This document shows positions 52,128 to 60,831 of a stretch of DNA of 64,000 nucleotides, piece by piece (within the stretch, counting starts at the first letter, position 1; the number at the start of each line of letters is the position of its first letter). A model generated the notes under the pieces. That model saw only the letters and a program-made list of their open reading frames with translations, was not told where the DNA came from and did not search any database. This DNA is from Cupriavidus alkaliphilus. Lineage in GTDB: Bacteria; Pseudomonadota; Gammaproteobacteria; Burkholderiales; Burkholderiaceae. The stretch is taken from NCBI RefSeq assembly GCF_900094595.1, contig NZ_FMAD01000008.1:1-64000 (forward strand), written 5' to 3'. The position numbers and the translations under genes were made by a program.

Positions 52128-52640
52128 ATGCCGGCGCTCTTCACCGCATGGACCGAATGGGCCGGCACGCTGGCGCGGCTGCCGTTCGCGACTGCGCTGC
52201 GCAGTTCGGCCTGGGCCTATCCCGCGGTGGAGATCGTCCACCTCGCCGGCATGGCGCTGCTGTTCGGCTCCATCTTCGTGGTCGACATGCGACTGGCAGG
52301 GCTTGGCCGGCGGTTGCCGGTCAGCCTGCTGCTGCGCCATGCGCTGCCCTTCACCGTCGGCGCCTTCATCGCAGTCGCGGCCAGCGGCGCGTTGCTGTTC
52401 GTGGCCCATGCCGACGAGCTGGCCGCCAATCCCGCGTTCCTCGCCAAGCTGGGCCTGATCGTACTGGCGCTCGGCAACGTGCTGTGGTTCCACGCCGGCC
52501 CCGGCCGCAGCCTGCATGACCGCGAGCGCGGCTGGGATGCCGGCGCAGCGCCACCAGCAAGCGCACGCCTGAATGCGATCCTGTCCATGGCCACCTGGCT
52601 GCTGGTGATCTGCGCCGGACGGCTGATCGCCTATGTGTGA
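52128..52640 (+). CDS. Small membrane protein (DUF6644-like)
   Basis: A 170-residue protein with four transmembrane helices. The pattern AYPAVEIVHLAGMALLFGSI with a buried His, then RHALPFTVGAFIAVAASGAL, is seen in proteins encoded next to DUF6152-type genes. The conserved His residues could hold haem or metal, but this is a guess. ATG 52128 follows the previous gene closely, so the two probably form one operon. Confidence 0.78.
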   Translation: MPALFTAWTEWAGTLARLPFATALRSSAWAYPAVEIVHLAGMALLFGSIFVVDMRLAGLGRRLPVSLLLRHALPFTVGAFIAVAASGALLFVAHADELAANPAFLAKLGLIVLALGNVLWFHAGPGRSLHDRERGWDAGAAPPASARLNAILSMATWLLVICAGRLIAYV

Positions 52641-52786
52641 AGCGGCACGCCGCCGCCAACCATGACCCTGCCTGGCCTGGCCGACTGCGCGTAAACGCCA
52701 ATCCCCGGCGGATTTGCCGGCAAGCACAATGTATTCACAATTCCAATATTCGATTAAAGTGATACATATTGCCGTAAATGTTAGTT

Positions 52787-52815
52787 TTGATACCAGATAT
52801 TATTTTTACTTAAAT
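52787..52815 (+). promoter_or_regulatory. Sigma-70 promoter with overlapping palindromic operator in an AT-rich island
   Basis: TTGATA (52787-52792), a 17-bp spacer and TTAAAT (52810-52815) form a good promoter. An inverted repeat ACCAGAT (52792-52798) / ATCTGGT (52814-52820) overlaps the -35 end and the -10 box, the position of a repressor or autoregulator site. The stretch 52730-52830 is far more AT-rich than anything around it. The predicted start is near 52822, about 270 nt upstream of the AraC gene. Confidence 0.6.
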
Positions 52816-52831
52816 CTGGTTTGCAGATAAA

Positions 52832-53057
52832 AAGACCGGCGACGGTCTTGCCTGGCAATACCTGGCTCCCGCGGATGCGGCCTGTCATTGGGCCGCGGCG
52901 AGCCTTGCAGGCAGGTCCGTATGCCGCGGCGCATGGGGAACCCCTTTGCATGGCGTTGACCGGCAAGGGCGCGGGGTCATCATGAGGTCCGGTTTGCCAT
53001 CACGGCCTTGCCGTGATTTTCGTGGGGGAATCCTGGCGGCGCATCCGCGCCGCCAGG
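52832..53057 (+). other. Structured 5' leader of the AraC-type gene
   Basis: Three hairpins are seen between the predicted start and the gene. They are AAGACCG-GCGA-CGGTCTT (52832-52849), ATCACGGC-CTT-GCCGTGAT followed by TTT (52999-53020), and CCTGGCGGCGC-ATCC-GCGCCGCCAGG (53032-53057). The middle one has a short T-run and could act as an attenuator. No small gene in this 450-bp gap (52641-53093) is convincing. Confidence 0.45.
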
Positions 53058-53093
53058 CCGGCTTCGGCCATCACCCAGGAAAGGCATCGGCAC

Positions 53094-54113
53094 ATGACCA
53101 AAGCCACGATCCAGACCGCGCGCGTCGCGGGGAACAGCCCGGACCAGATCCGCGCAGCGCTGTCGCAGCTCTATCCCGGGGTTGCCGTGCACACGGCGTC
53201 GCCAGCACTGGAGTTCGAACTGCAGCAGCAGCAGTTCGGCGAACTGGCGGTGATCCGGCTGTCGACCACCACGGCGATCCGGCTCGACCTGGTGCAGCGT
53301 CTTGACGGCTACCTGCTGCTGACCGCCGCGCAAGGCGCCGGGCTCGAGACCGGCAAGACGCCGTCCGCACCGCTGACGCCCATGCCGCCATCCTTTGTGC
53401 TCGACATGCAGCAGGTCGGGGTCTGGCGCTGGCAGCCGGGCAGCTACGACATGGTCATGATCGACGGCGCGCGCCTGCACAACCGGCTGCGGCACCTGCT
53501 GGAACGGCCGCTGGTGCAGCGCGTGAAATTCCACCAGTCGATCCCGGCCGATGCTCCGGCGCTGCAGCTGGCGCGCGCACTGGCCGGCGCCGCGCCTGGC
53601 CTGCGGCGCGACGACGCGCGCATGCGCGCGTGCGCGGCGGAGCTGGCGCTAAGCCTGGCCGATGCCCTCGCCTACGCCGTGCTGGACGATATCCCGCACA
53701 ACTACTCGCTGCTGCTGGAGCAGCGCCACGCGGGCCCGTCGCCGCGCCATGTCAAGCGCGCGATCGACTATATCCATGCCAATGCCCGCGCCGTGCTGGC
53801 GCTGGACGACATTGCCCGCGCGGCGCGCGTCAGCGTGCGCACGCTGCAGGCCGGCTTCGCGCGCTTCCAGGGCTGCTCGCCGATGCAGTATGCCAAGCGC
53901 GTGCGGCTCGAGGGCGTCTACAGCGCCTTGCGCGGCGGTGAGCTCGAGCATTCGGTGGCGCAGATCGCGCGGCAATGGGGCTTCAGCCACCTCGGCCAGT
54001 TCGCCCACGACTATCGCATGGCCTTCGGCGAAACACCGTCGGAAACGCGGCGCACGCGCCAGGGCGCGTCGAACGACGAGGCCTTCGCCAGCCGCGGCGG
54101 CATGCCCGGCTGA
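53094..54113 (+). CDS. AraC-family transcriptional regulator
   Basis: A 339-residue regulator. The N-terminal ligand/dimer domain (about 20-200, with FELQQQQFGELAVIRLSTTT) is of the AraC-binding-2 kind. The C-terminal double helix-turn-helix (about 225-325) has VKRAIDYIHANARAVLALDD, ARVSVRTLQAGFARFQGCSP and IARQWGFSHLGQFAHDYRMA. ATG 53094 has AGGAAAGG upstream. It lies between an AT-rich promoter and the large adhesin gene (166 nt downstream, same direction), so it is a candidate adhesin regulator. Confidence 0.88.
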   Translation: MTKATIQTARVAGNSPDQIRAALSQLYPGVAVHTASPALEFELQQQQFGELAVIRLSTTTAIRLDLVQRLDGYLLLTAAQGAGLETGKTPSAPLTPMPPSFVLDMQQVGVWRWQPGSYDMVMIDGARLHNRLRHLLERPLVQRVKFHQSIPADAPALQLARALAGAAPGLRRDDARMRACAAELALSLADALAYAVLDDIPHNYSLLLEQRHAGPSPRHVKRAIDYIHANARAVLALDDIARAARVSVRTLQAGFARFQGCSPMQYAKRVRLEGVYSALRGGELEHSVAQIARQWGFSHLGQFAHDYRMAFGETPSETRRTRQGASNDEAFASRGGMPG

Positions 54114-54279
54114 GCCACGCGCGCACCGCACCGGGCCTGCCGCTATCGGGATTGCGCAGCACCTATCAAACCGGCGCACTGTATCGAATCTGAAACAGAT
54201 CACGCATGGACGAATGTGTGTGCGCGCGAATACTGTGCATGCACTACCTACCGGTCACTCAGGATGAAGGAGACTCAGC

Positions 54280-57200
54280 ATGGCTTCGTCAGGCGTTCTG
54301 CTCAACCACACGGATGTTCCTGTCGCCCCCGGCACCCGCACCGTTGCCTCACCTGACGGCCCCGCCAATTTCCTGATCGCGGCGCAGCGCGACAGCGTCG
54401 CCAACTTCGCGCGCGAAGGCAACGACCTGCTGCTGACCATGCGGGATGGCAGCACGCTGCGCATCCAGGGCTTCTTCACCAACGGGGCGCAGTACAACAA
54501 CCTGGTGTTCGTGCAGGAAGACGGCCAATGGCTGGCCGACTTCAGCCAGGCGCTGGGCGCGCAGGGCGATGGCGTGGCCGAGGCGGCGATGCTGTTCGAG
54601 CCGATCGGCGACAGCGCTTCCACGGCATTGCTGCTGGGGCTGCTGGGCGCCGCGGCCGGTGCCGGCATCATCGCGGCCGCTGCCAGCGGTGGCGGCGGCG
54701 GTGACGGGTCCTCCGGCGGCGGCACCCCGCTGGCCGCGCCCAAGGTGGCGGCCACCAACGGCGCCACGCTGTCCGGCACGGCCCCGGCCGGCAGCACGGT
54801 CGGCCTCGACTTCAACGGCGACGGCAAGGCCGACGCCACCGTCACCGCCGACGCTGCGGGCAACTGGACCTATACGCCGGCGCAGCCGCTGGCCGACGGC
54901 ACCGTGGTCAGCGTGACCGCCACTGACAGCTCCGGCAACACCAGCGCGCCGGCCACGGTGACCGTCGATGGCGCGGCCCCGGCAGCGCCCGCGATCAACG
55001 CGGTCAGCAACGATGCGGGCACGGGGATCGTTGCCGGAGGCAGCACCAGCGACGCCACACCCACGCTTTCCGGCAGCGCCGAGGCGGGCAGCACCGTCAG
55101 CATCTACAGCGGCACCACCCTGCTCGGCACCGCCATCGCCAACGCGAACGGCCGCTGGAGCTTCACGCCGCCGTCGAGCCTGGCCGACGGCAACCATGCG
55201 CTGACCGTCACCGCCACCGACGCGGTCGGCAATACCGGCCCGGCAAGCGCGCCGTTCCTGCTGACGGTCGATACCGCAGCGCCGGCGGCGCCCACGATCA
55301 CGCCCAGCGACGGCAGCGTGATCGCCGGCACCGCCGAGCCCGGCAACACCATCCATATCGACCTGAACGGCGACGGCGCGCCCGATGCCACCGTCGCCGC
55401 CAACGACAGCGGCAACTGGACCTACACGCCGTCCCCGGCACTGGGCGACGGCGCCGTGGTCACTGTCACCGCCACCGACGCCGCTGGCAACACCAGTGCG
55501 CCGGCCACCGCCACCATCGATACCAGCGCACCGGCCGCGCCGGTGATCGGCAGCGTCACGGACGACGCCACCCCGTCGACCGGACCGCTCGCCGACGGCG
55601 ACGGCACCAACGACTCCACGCCTACCCTGACGGGCACCGCCGAAGCCGGCAGCACCATCAACATCTACAACGGCGCCACGCTGATCGGCACCACCACCGC
55701 AGACGCCACCACCGGCGCCTGGACCTTCACGCCCACGTCACCGCTGCCCGACGGCGCCGTGAGCCTGACCGTCACCGCTACCGACGCCGCGGGCAATACC
55801 AGCGCACCCAGCACCGCCTTCACGCTGACGCTGGATGCCACGCCGCCGGCGATCCCGGCCATCACCGGCGTTACGGATGACAATCCGGTCAGCACCCCGC
55901 TGAACTCCGGCGACAGCACCAACGACTCCACCCCGACGCTCGCCGGCACCGCCGAAGCCGGCAGCACCATCAGCATCTACAATGGCGCCACGCTGATCGG
56001 CACCACGGTTGCCGACGCCACCACCGGCGCGTGGAGCTTCACGCCGACCACGCCGCTGACCGATGGCCCCTATGCGCTGACCGCCACTGCTACCGATACA
56101 TCGGGTAACGTCAGCGCACCGACCGCTGCCTTCAACCTGACGGTCGATACGGCGCCGCCCGCCGACCCGGTCATCACGCAGGCCAGCGGCACCACGATCT
56201 CCGGTACAGCGGAAGCCGGCAGCACGGTCGATATCGATCTCGATGGCGATGGCACACCTGACGCCACGGTCACGGCCGACGCTACCACCGGCACCTGGAC
56301 TTACTCGCCCGGCACGCCGCTGCCCGACGGCACCGCGATCAGCGTCACCGCCACCGATGCCGCCGGCAACACCAGCGCACCGGCAACCGCTACCGTCGAT
56401 GCCCTCGCGCCGTCCGCGCCGGCCATCACCAGCGTCACCGACGACAACCCCGTCGCCAGCCCGCTGAACTCGGGCGACAGCACCAACGATTCCACGCCTA
56501 CCTTGACGGGCACCGCCGAAGCGGGCAGCACGATCAGCATCTACAACGGCACCACGCTGATCGGCACAACCACCGCCGACGCCACCACCGGCGCGTGGAG
56601 CTTCACGCCGACCACGCCGCTGACCGATGGCCCCTATGCGCTGACCGCCACTGCTACCGATACATCGGGCAACGTCAGCGCACCGACCGCCGCCTTCAAC
56701 CTGACGGTCGACACGGCGCCGCCCGCTGACCCCAGCATCACCGTTGCCAACGGCACCACCCTGGCCGGCACCGCCGAGCCCGGCAGCACCGTCGATATCG
56801 ACCTGGACGGCGACGGCAATCCGGAAGGCACGGTCACGGCCGATGCCACCACTGGCGCCTGGACCTACTCGCCCGTGGGCGGGCTGCCTGATGGCGCGGT
56901 TGCCAGCGTCACCGCCACGGACGCCGCCGGCAATACCAGCGGACCCGCGACGGTGACCATCGACGCGGTGCCGCCCGCGATCCCGGCAATCACCGGCGCC
57001 ACCGACGACAACCCGGTGGCCAGCCCGCTGAACTCCGGCGACAGCACCAACGACGCCACGCCGACGCTTACCGGCACCGCCGATGCCGGCAGCACCATCA
57101 GCGTCTACAACGGCACCACGCTGCTCGGCACCACGGTTGCCGATCCCACCACCGGCGCGTGGACCTTCACGCCGACCACGCCGCTGATCGATGGTCCCTA

Positions 57201-59238
57201 CGCGCTGACCGCCACCGCCACGGATACGGCGGGCAATGTCAGCGGCCCGACCGCCGCCTTCAACCTGACGGTCGATACGGCGCCGCCCGCTGACCCCAGC
57301 ATCACCGTTGCCAACGGTACCACCCTGGCCGGCACCGCCGAGCCCGGCAGCACCGTCGATATCGACCTGGACGGCGACGGCAATCCGGAAGGCACGGTCA
57401 CGGCCGATGCCACCACTGGCGCCTGGACCTACTCGCCCGTGGGCGGGCTGCCTGATGGCGCGGTTGCCAGCGTCACCGCCACGGATGCCGCCGGCAATAC
57501 CAGCGGGCCCGCGACGGTGACCATCGACGCGGTGCCGCCCGCGATCCCGGCAATCACCGGCGCCACCGACGACAACCCGGTGGCCAGCCCGCTGAACTCC
57601 GGCGACAGCACCAACGACGCCACGCCGACGCTTACCGGCACCGCCGATGCCGGCAGCACCATCAGCGTCTACAACGGCACCACGCTGCTCGGCACCACGG
57701 TTGCCGACCCCACCACCGGCGCGTGGACCTTCACGCCGACCACGCCGCTGATCGATGGTCCCTACGCGCTGACCGCCACCGCCACCGATACGGCGGGCAA
57801 TGTCAGCGGCCCGACCGCCGCGTTCAACCTGACGGTCGATACGGTCGCACCGACCGCCACGGCGACGGTCACCGCGCTGACCGACGACACCGGTACCGCC
57901 GGCGACTGGATTACCGGCGACACGACGCCCGTCGTCAGCGGCACGCTCAGCGCGGCGCTGGCCGCCAACGAGACGCTGCAAGTCAGCCTCGACGGCGGCG
58001 CCACCTGGACCAATGCCGTGGTCACCGGCACCACGTGGCAATGGTTCCCGCCGGGCCAGCTCGCGGACGGCACCTACACCATCACCACGCACGTGATCGA
58101 CAGCGCCGGCAACATCGGCGCGGTCACCACCCAGACCTTCACGGTGGCGCAACAGGTGGCGCCCGAAGCTGCGGTCAATGAAGCCGGCGGCTTGCTCGGC
58201 ATTGCCGATGCCAACCTGCTGGGGCTGATCGACCTGAGCGCGCAGCAGTTCTTCACCGCCAGCGACTACAACGAGAACATCAACAGCGTGGTGATCGAGT
58301 ATGGCGGCCTGCTGGGCGTTGGCATGCAGCGGCTCGACGCCAGCCTGGCGCTGGCGGCGGAGCTGGGGCTGACCTTCAACGTGGTGAACGACCCGGGCGT
58401 CCTGGGCCTCATCGGCCCATCGTCGACGCTGTCTATCTCCGCCATCGGCGGCGGGCCGATCGACAACCTGAGCCTGAACGAACTGCTCGGTTCGATCACG
58501 CTGGAAGGCGGCCTGCTGGGCGTCAGCCTGAGCCTGCTCGACGCCATGACGATCACCGCCACCGACACCACCGGCATGACCACCACGTCGAGCGGCAGCC
58601 AGCTGGTCAGCGCCGGCGTGCTGACCAACCTGCTCGGCGCCAGCCAGCCGTCGGCGATCATCGAAGGCGATGCCACGGGCAATACGCTCACGGGCAGCGC
58701 CGACAATGACCGGCTCTATGGCTACGATGGCAACGACACCATCAATGCCGGCGCCGGCAACGACCTGGTGCGCGGCGGCGCGGGCGACGACACGCTCAAT
58801 GGCGAGGCCGGCAACGACGTGCTGATCGGCGGCGCCGGCAACGACACCATGAGCGGCGGCACCGGCACCGACGTGTTCCTGTGGGAGGCGCGCGGCACCG
58901 ACGGCACCGGCGGCAACGGCAGCGACCTGATCACGGATTTCACCGTGGGCACCGCGCCGGGGCAGGCCGGCAACGACGTACTCGATGTGTCCGCGCTGCT
59001 GGTCGGCTACGCCGCCGACGCCAACGGCCCCGCCCACTACCAGAATGGCGTGGCCACCATCGACGCGGGCGACAACATCGGGCAGTACCTCAGTGCCACG
59101 CAGCAGGGCGCCGACACCGTGATCGCCATCGACCGCGACGGCGCCGGCACGAACTACAGCGCGCAAACGCTGGCGACGCTGACCAACGTGACCACCAACC
59201 TGGAGACCTTGCTGGCCAACCAACAGATCCTGGTCTGA
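54280..59238 (+). CDS. Large repetitive BapA-like RTX adhesin
   Basis: A 1652-residue surface adhesin without a Sec signal. The N-terminal ~110 residues resemble the BapA prefix domain (ANFLIAAQRDSVANFAREGN, DGSTLRIQGFF). A hydrophobic Ala/Gly segment and a Gly-rich linker (about 108-150) follow. Residues about 155-1290 are tandem Ig-like domains of 90-100 residues ('GTAEAGSTxxIYNGxTLIGT...ATDxxGNxSxP'), including an exact 188-residue duplication. A non-repeat region (about 1290-1465) precedes RTX nonapeptides (about 1472-1534) and a C-terminal secretion domain (VFLWEARGTDGTGGNGSDLI). It should be exported by the LapB/LapC/TolC-like system encoded just downstream. Adhesion or biofilm is the likely role. 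Confidence 0.92.
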   Translation: MASSGVLLNHTDVPVAPGTRTVASPDGPANFLIAAQRDSVANFAREGNDLLLTMRDGSTLRIQGFFTNGAQYNNLVFVQEDGQWLADFSQALGAQGDGVAEAAMLFEPIGDSASTALLLGLLGAAAGAGIIAAAASGGGGGDGSSGGGTPLAAPKVAATNGATLSGTAPAGSTVGLDFNGDGKADATVTADAAGNWTYTPAQPLADGTVVSVTATDSSGNTSAPATVTVDGAAPAAPAINAVSNDAGTGIVAGGSTSDATPTLSGSAEAGSTVSIYSGTTLLGTAIANANGRWSFTPPSSLADGNHALTVTATDAVGNTGPASAPFLLTVDTAAPAAPTITPSDGSVIAGTAEPGNTIHIDLNGDGAPDATVAANDSGNWTYTPSPALGDGAVVTVTATDAAGNTSAPATATIDTSAPAAPVIGSVTDDATPSTGPLADGDGTNDSTPTLTGTAEAGSTINIYNGATLIGTTTADATTGAWTFTPTSPLPDGAVSLTVTATDAAGNTSAPSTAFTLTLDATPPAIPAITGVTDDNPVSTPLNSGDSTNDSTPTLAGTAEAGSTISIYNGATLIGTTVADATTGAWSFTPTTPLTDGPYALTATATDTSGNVSAPTAAFNLTVDTAPPADPVITQASGTTISGTAEAGSTVDIDLDGDGTPDATVTADATTGTWTYSPGTPLPDGTAISVTATDAAGNTSAPATATVDALAPSAPAITSVTDDNPVASPLNSGDSTNDSTPTLTGTAEAGSTISIYNGTTLIGTTTADATTGAWSFTPTTPLTDGPYALTATATDTSGNVSAPTAAFNLTVDTAPPADPSITVANGTTLAGTAEPGSTVDIDLDGDGNPEGTVTADATTGAWTYSPVGGLPDGAVASVTATDAAGNTSGPATVTIDAVPPAIPAITGATDDNPVASPLNSGDSTNDATPTLTGTADAGSTISVYNGTTLLGTTVADPTTGAWTFTPTTPLIDGPYALTATATDTAGNVSGPTAAFNLTVDTAPPADPSITVANGTTLAGTAEPGSTVDIDLDGDGNPEGTVTADATTGAWTYSPVGGLPDGAVASVTATDAAGNTSGPATVTIDAVPPAIPAITGATDDNPVASPLNSGDSTNDATPTLTGTADAGSTISVYNGTTLLGTTVADPTTGAWTFTPTTPLIDGPYALTATATDTAGNVSGPTAAFNLTVDTVAPTATATVTALTDDTGTAGDWITGDTTPVVSGTLSAALAANETLQVSLDGGATWTNAVVTGTTWQWFPPGQLADGTYTITTHVIDSAGNIGAVTTQTFTVAQQVAPEAAVNEAGGLLGIADANLLGLIDLSAQQFFTASDYNENINSVVIEYGGLLGVGMQRLDASLALAAELGLTFNVVNDPGVLGLIGPSSTLSISAIGGGPIDNLSLNELLGSITLEGGLLGVSLSLLDAMTITATDTTGMTTTSSGSQLVSAGVLTNLLGASQPSAIIEGDATGNTLTGSADNDRLYGYDGNDTINAGAGNDLVRGGAGDDTLNGEAGNDVLIGGAGNDTMSGGTGTDVFLWEARGTDGTGGNGSDLITDFTVGTAPGQAGNDVLDVSALLVGYAADANGPAHYQNGVATIDAGDNIGQYLSATQQGADTVIAIDRDGAGTNYSAQTLATLTNVTTNLETLLANQQILV
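56731..57858 (+). repeat. 564-bp tandem duplication within the adhesin gene
   Basis: Two copies (56731-57294 and 57295-57858) encode the same 188 residues, beginning PSITVANGTTLAGTAEPGST, apart from the junction at the end of the second copy. DNA differs at only a handful of synonymous sites (for example GGC/GGT, GAC/GAT, GGA/GGG). Each copy spans two Ig-like domains. This is a recent in-frame duplication and a likely spot for copy-number change. Confidence 0.88.
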
Positions 59239-59250
59239 CCCTGCAGCCCC

Positions 59251-59284
59251 CCGGCCCGGCGGCATGCGCGAGCAGCCGGGCCGG
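59251..59284. repeat. GC-rich hairpin between adhesin and tolC-like genes
   Basis: CCGGCCCGGC (59251-59260) and GCCGGGCCGG (59275-59284) form a 10-bp stem with a 14-nt loop, 13 bases after the adhesin stop. It lacks a T-run. It may reduce read-through from the highly expressed adhesin into the exporter genes or stabilise the 3' end. Confidence 0.5.
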
Positions 59285-59286
59285 CC

Positions 59287-60831
59287 GTGGCACCGGCTTG
59301 CGTGCATGCATGCCGGCGCAATCGACACAATCCGGACGGCATCGCCATCTTGTTCACAGTCAGACTGACCCTTGACGCCGGCGCGAGCGCCGGCCCCGGC
59401 TTCGGCCTCGGTTTGTTACCCGGTTCCTCCGCCTCGCGCGCGGCAAGACCTTTCCTCGCCACACTGCTGGCGACCACGCTGATGGCCGGGCCGGCTGCCG
59501 CCGCGCCCGTGCCAGCGCCAGCCGGCGTGCCGGCGCTGGCCGCCACGGCCCCGCTGGCCCCCGCGCCGGTGCCGGGTGCCGCCGCAGCGGACGGTGTGCG
59601 GGCGGCCTTGCGCATCCCGCTGGCGGGCATGGCCTTGCACGAGGCCGTCGGGATCGCCATCTCGCGGCATCCCGATATCGGCCGCGCCAACGCGGTGGTG
59701 GCGCAGAGCGAGGCCGAAATCGCGGTGGCGCGTTCGGCCTGGTATCCCAAGCTGGAATATGGCGTGCGTCCGGGCTACGGCGGCAGCTTCGGCAGCGGCG
59801 GCAACGACATGGGCGCGCGCGCATCGGTGGGCGTGAGCCAGCTGCTGTACGACTTCGGCCGCACCGCCAGCAAGATCTCGGCCGCGGACGCCTCGCTGGT
59901 GCAGCGCCGCCATGAGCTGTCCGACACGGTCGAGCAGATCGCCTACAACACCGCCTCGATCTACATCGAGCTGGCCGCGAGCCAGGCGGTGATGGCGGCC
60001 GCGCAACGCCAGCTCGAAACGCTGGCGGTCACGCGCGACAAGATCGGCCAGCGCGTGCGCGCGGGGCTGTCGGTCAGCTCGGACGGCACCATGGCCGACG
60101 TCGCGATCCAGCGTGCCCGCACCGAGACGCTGCGCGCGCGCACCCGATTCGACGTGGCGGCGTCGCGCCTGGCCGAGCTGATCGGGGTACGGCCCGAGCG
60201 CGTGGCCGAACTGGCGCGTACCGAAGATGAAGTCCGCAGCCTGGGCGACGAGGGCGACGACATCGAGCACACGCCCAAGGTGCTGGCCGCCGCGGCCGCG
60301 GCCGAGGCCGCGCACGCGCGCGTAACGCTGGCCGAGGCCGAGCGCTTCCCGTCGGTCAGCGTCGGCGTCAGCCGCTCGGTGTCGACCGGGCGCGCCAATG
60401 CCAACGACGACACCTGGATCGGCGTCGCGATCGCCGGCGACTTCTCGCTGGGCGGGCTGAACCGGCACCGCATCGACGCCGCCCGCGCCGGCCAGCGCGC
60501 GGCCCAGCAGGCGCTGGACAACGAGCGGCTGCTGGCCCGCACCACGCTGCATTCCGCCGCCACCGAGGCGGCCGGCGCCGCGGCGCGCACGCAGAGCTAC
60601 GCGCAGATGATCGCGCTGCTGCGCGCTTCGCGCGACCTGTACTGGCAGGAATATATCCTCAACAAGCGAACCCTGACCGACGTGCTCAATCCCGAGCGCG
60701 AGATCTTCCTGGCCGAGCAGGAATGGATCGGCGCGGTCGCCGACGGCATGCTGGCGCGCATCAAGGCGCACGCCGCCACCGGCAGGTTCGTGGCCTTGCT
60801 GCGGGAGCACGACAGTGCAAGCCACCCTTGA
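59287..60831 (+). CDS. TolC-family outer-membrane protein of the adhesin exporter (LapE-like)
   Basis: A TolC-fold channel of up to 514 residues. The secretory signal is ARPFLATLLATTLMAGPAAA (about 52-71), followed by an Ala/Pro-rich stretch and two TolC repeats (LHEAVGIAISRHPDIGRANA, GVSQLLYDFGRTASKISAAD, YILNKRTLTDVLNPEREIFL). The start is uncertain: GTG 59287 opens the frame, but TTG 59350 or TTG 59413 would place the signal peptide nearer the N-terminus; none has a clear ribosome site. The 3' end overlaps the ABC transporter gene by 17 nt. It pairs with the LapB/LapC-like proteins to export the adhesin. Confidence 0.87.
   Translation: MAPACVHACRRNRHNPDGIAILFTVRLTLDAGASAGPGFGLGLLPGSSASRAARPFLATLLATTLMAGPAAAAPVPAPAGVPALAATAPLAPAPVPGAAAADGVRAALRIPLAGMALHEAVGIAISRHPDIGRANAVVAQSEAEIAVARSAWYPKLEYGVRPGYGGSFGSGGNDMGARASVGVSQLLYDFGRTASKISAADASLVQRRHELSDTVEQIAYNTASIYIELAASQAVMAAAQRQLETLAVTRDKIGQRVRAGLSVSSDGTMADVAIQRARTETLRARTRFDVAASRLAELIGVRPERVAELARTEDEVRSLGDEGDDIEHTPKVLAAAAAAEAAHARVTLAEAERFPSVSVGVSRSVSTGRANANDDTWIGVAIAGDFSLGGLNRHRIDAARAGQRAAQQALDNERLLARTTLHSAATEAAGAAARTQSYAQMIALLRASRDLYWQEYILNKRTLTDVLNPEREIFLAEQEWIGAVADGMLARIKAHAATGRFVALLREHDSASHP

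Noticed and set aside
52781..52966. A 61-codon open frame on the minus strand in the AT-rich island
   Set aside because: Covers the promoter and leader hairpins; no ribosome site.
56731..57858. A CRISPR or mobile-element explanation for the repeated DNA
   Set aside because: The repeats are long, in frame and encode Ig-like domains; there are no spacers, cas genes or transposase.
55738..59328. A 1196-codon open frame on the minus strand opposite the adhesin
   Set aside because: Arises from the repetitive coding strand; Gly/Arg-rich low-complexity translation.
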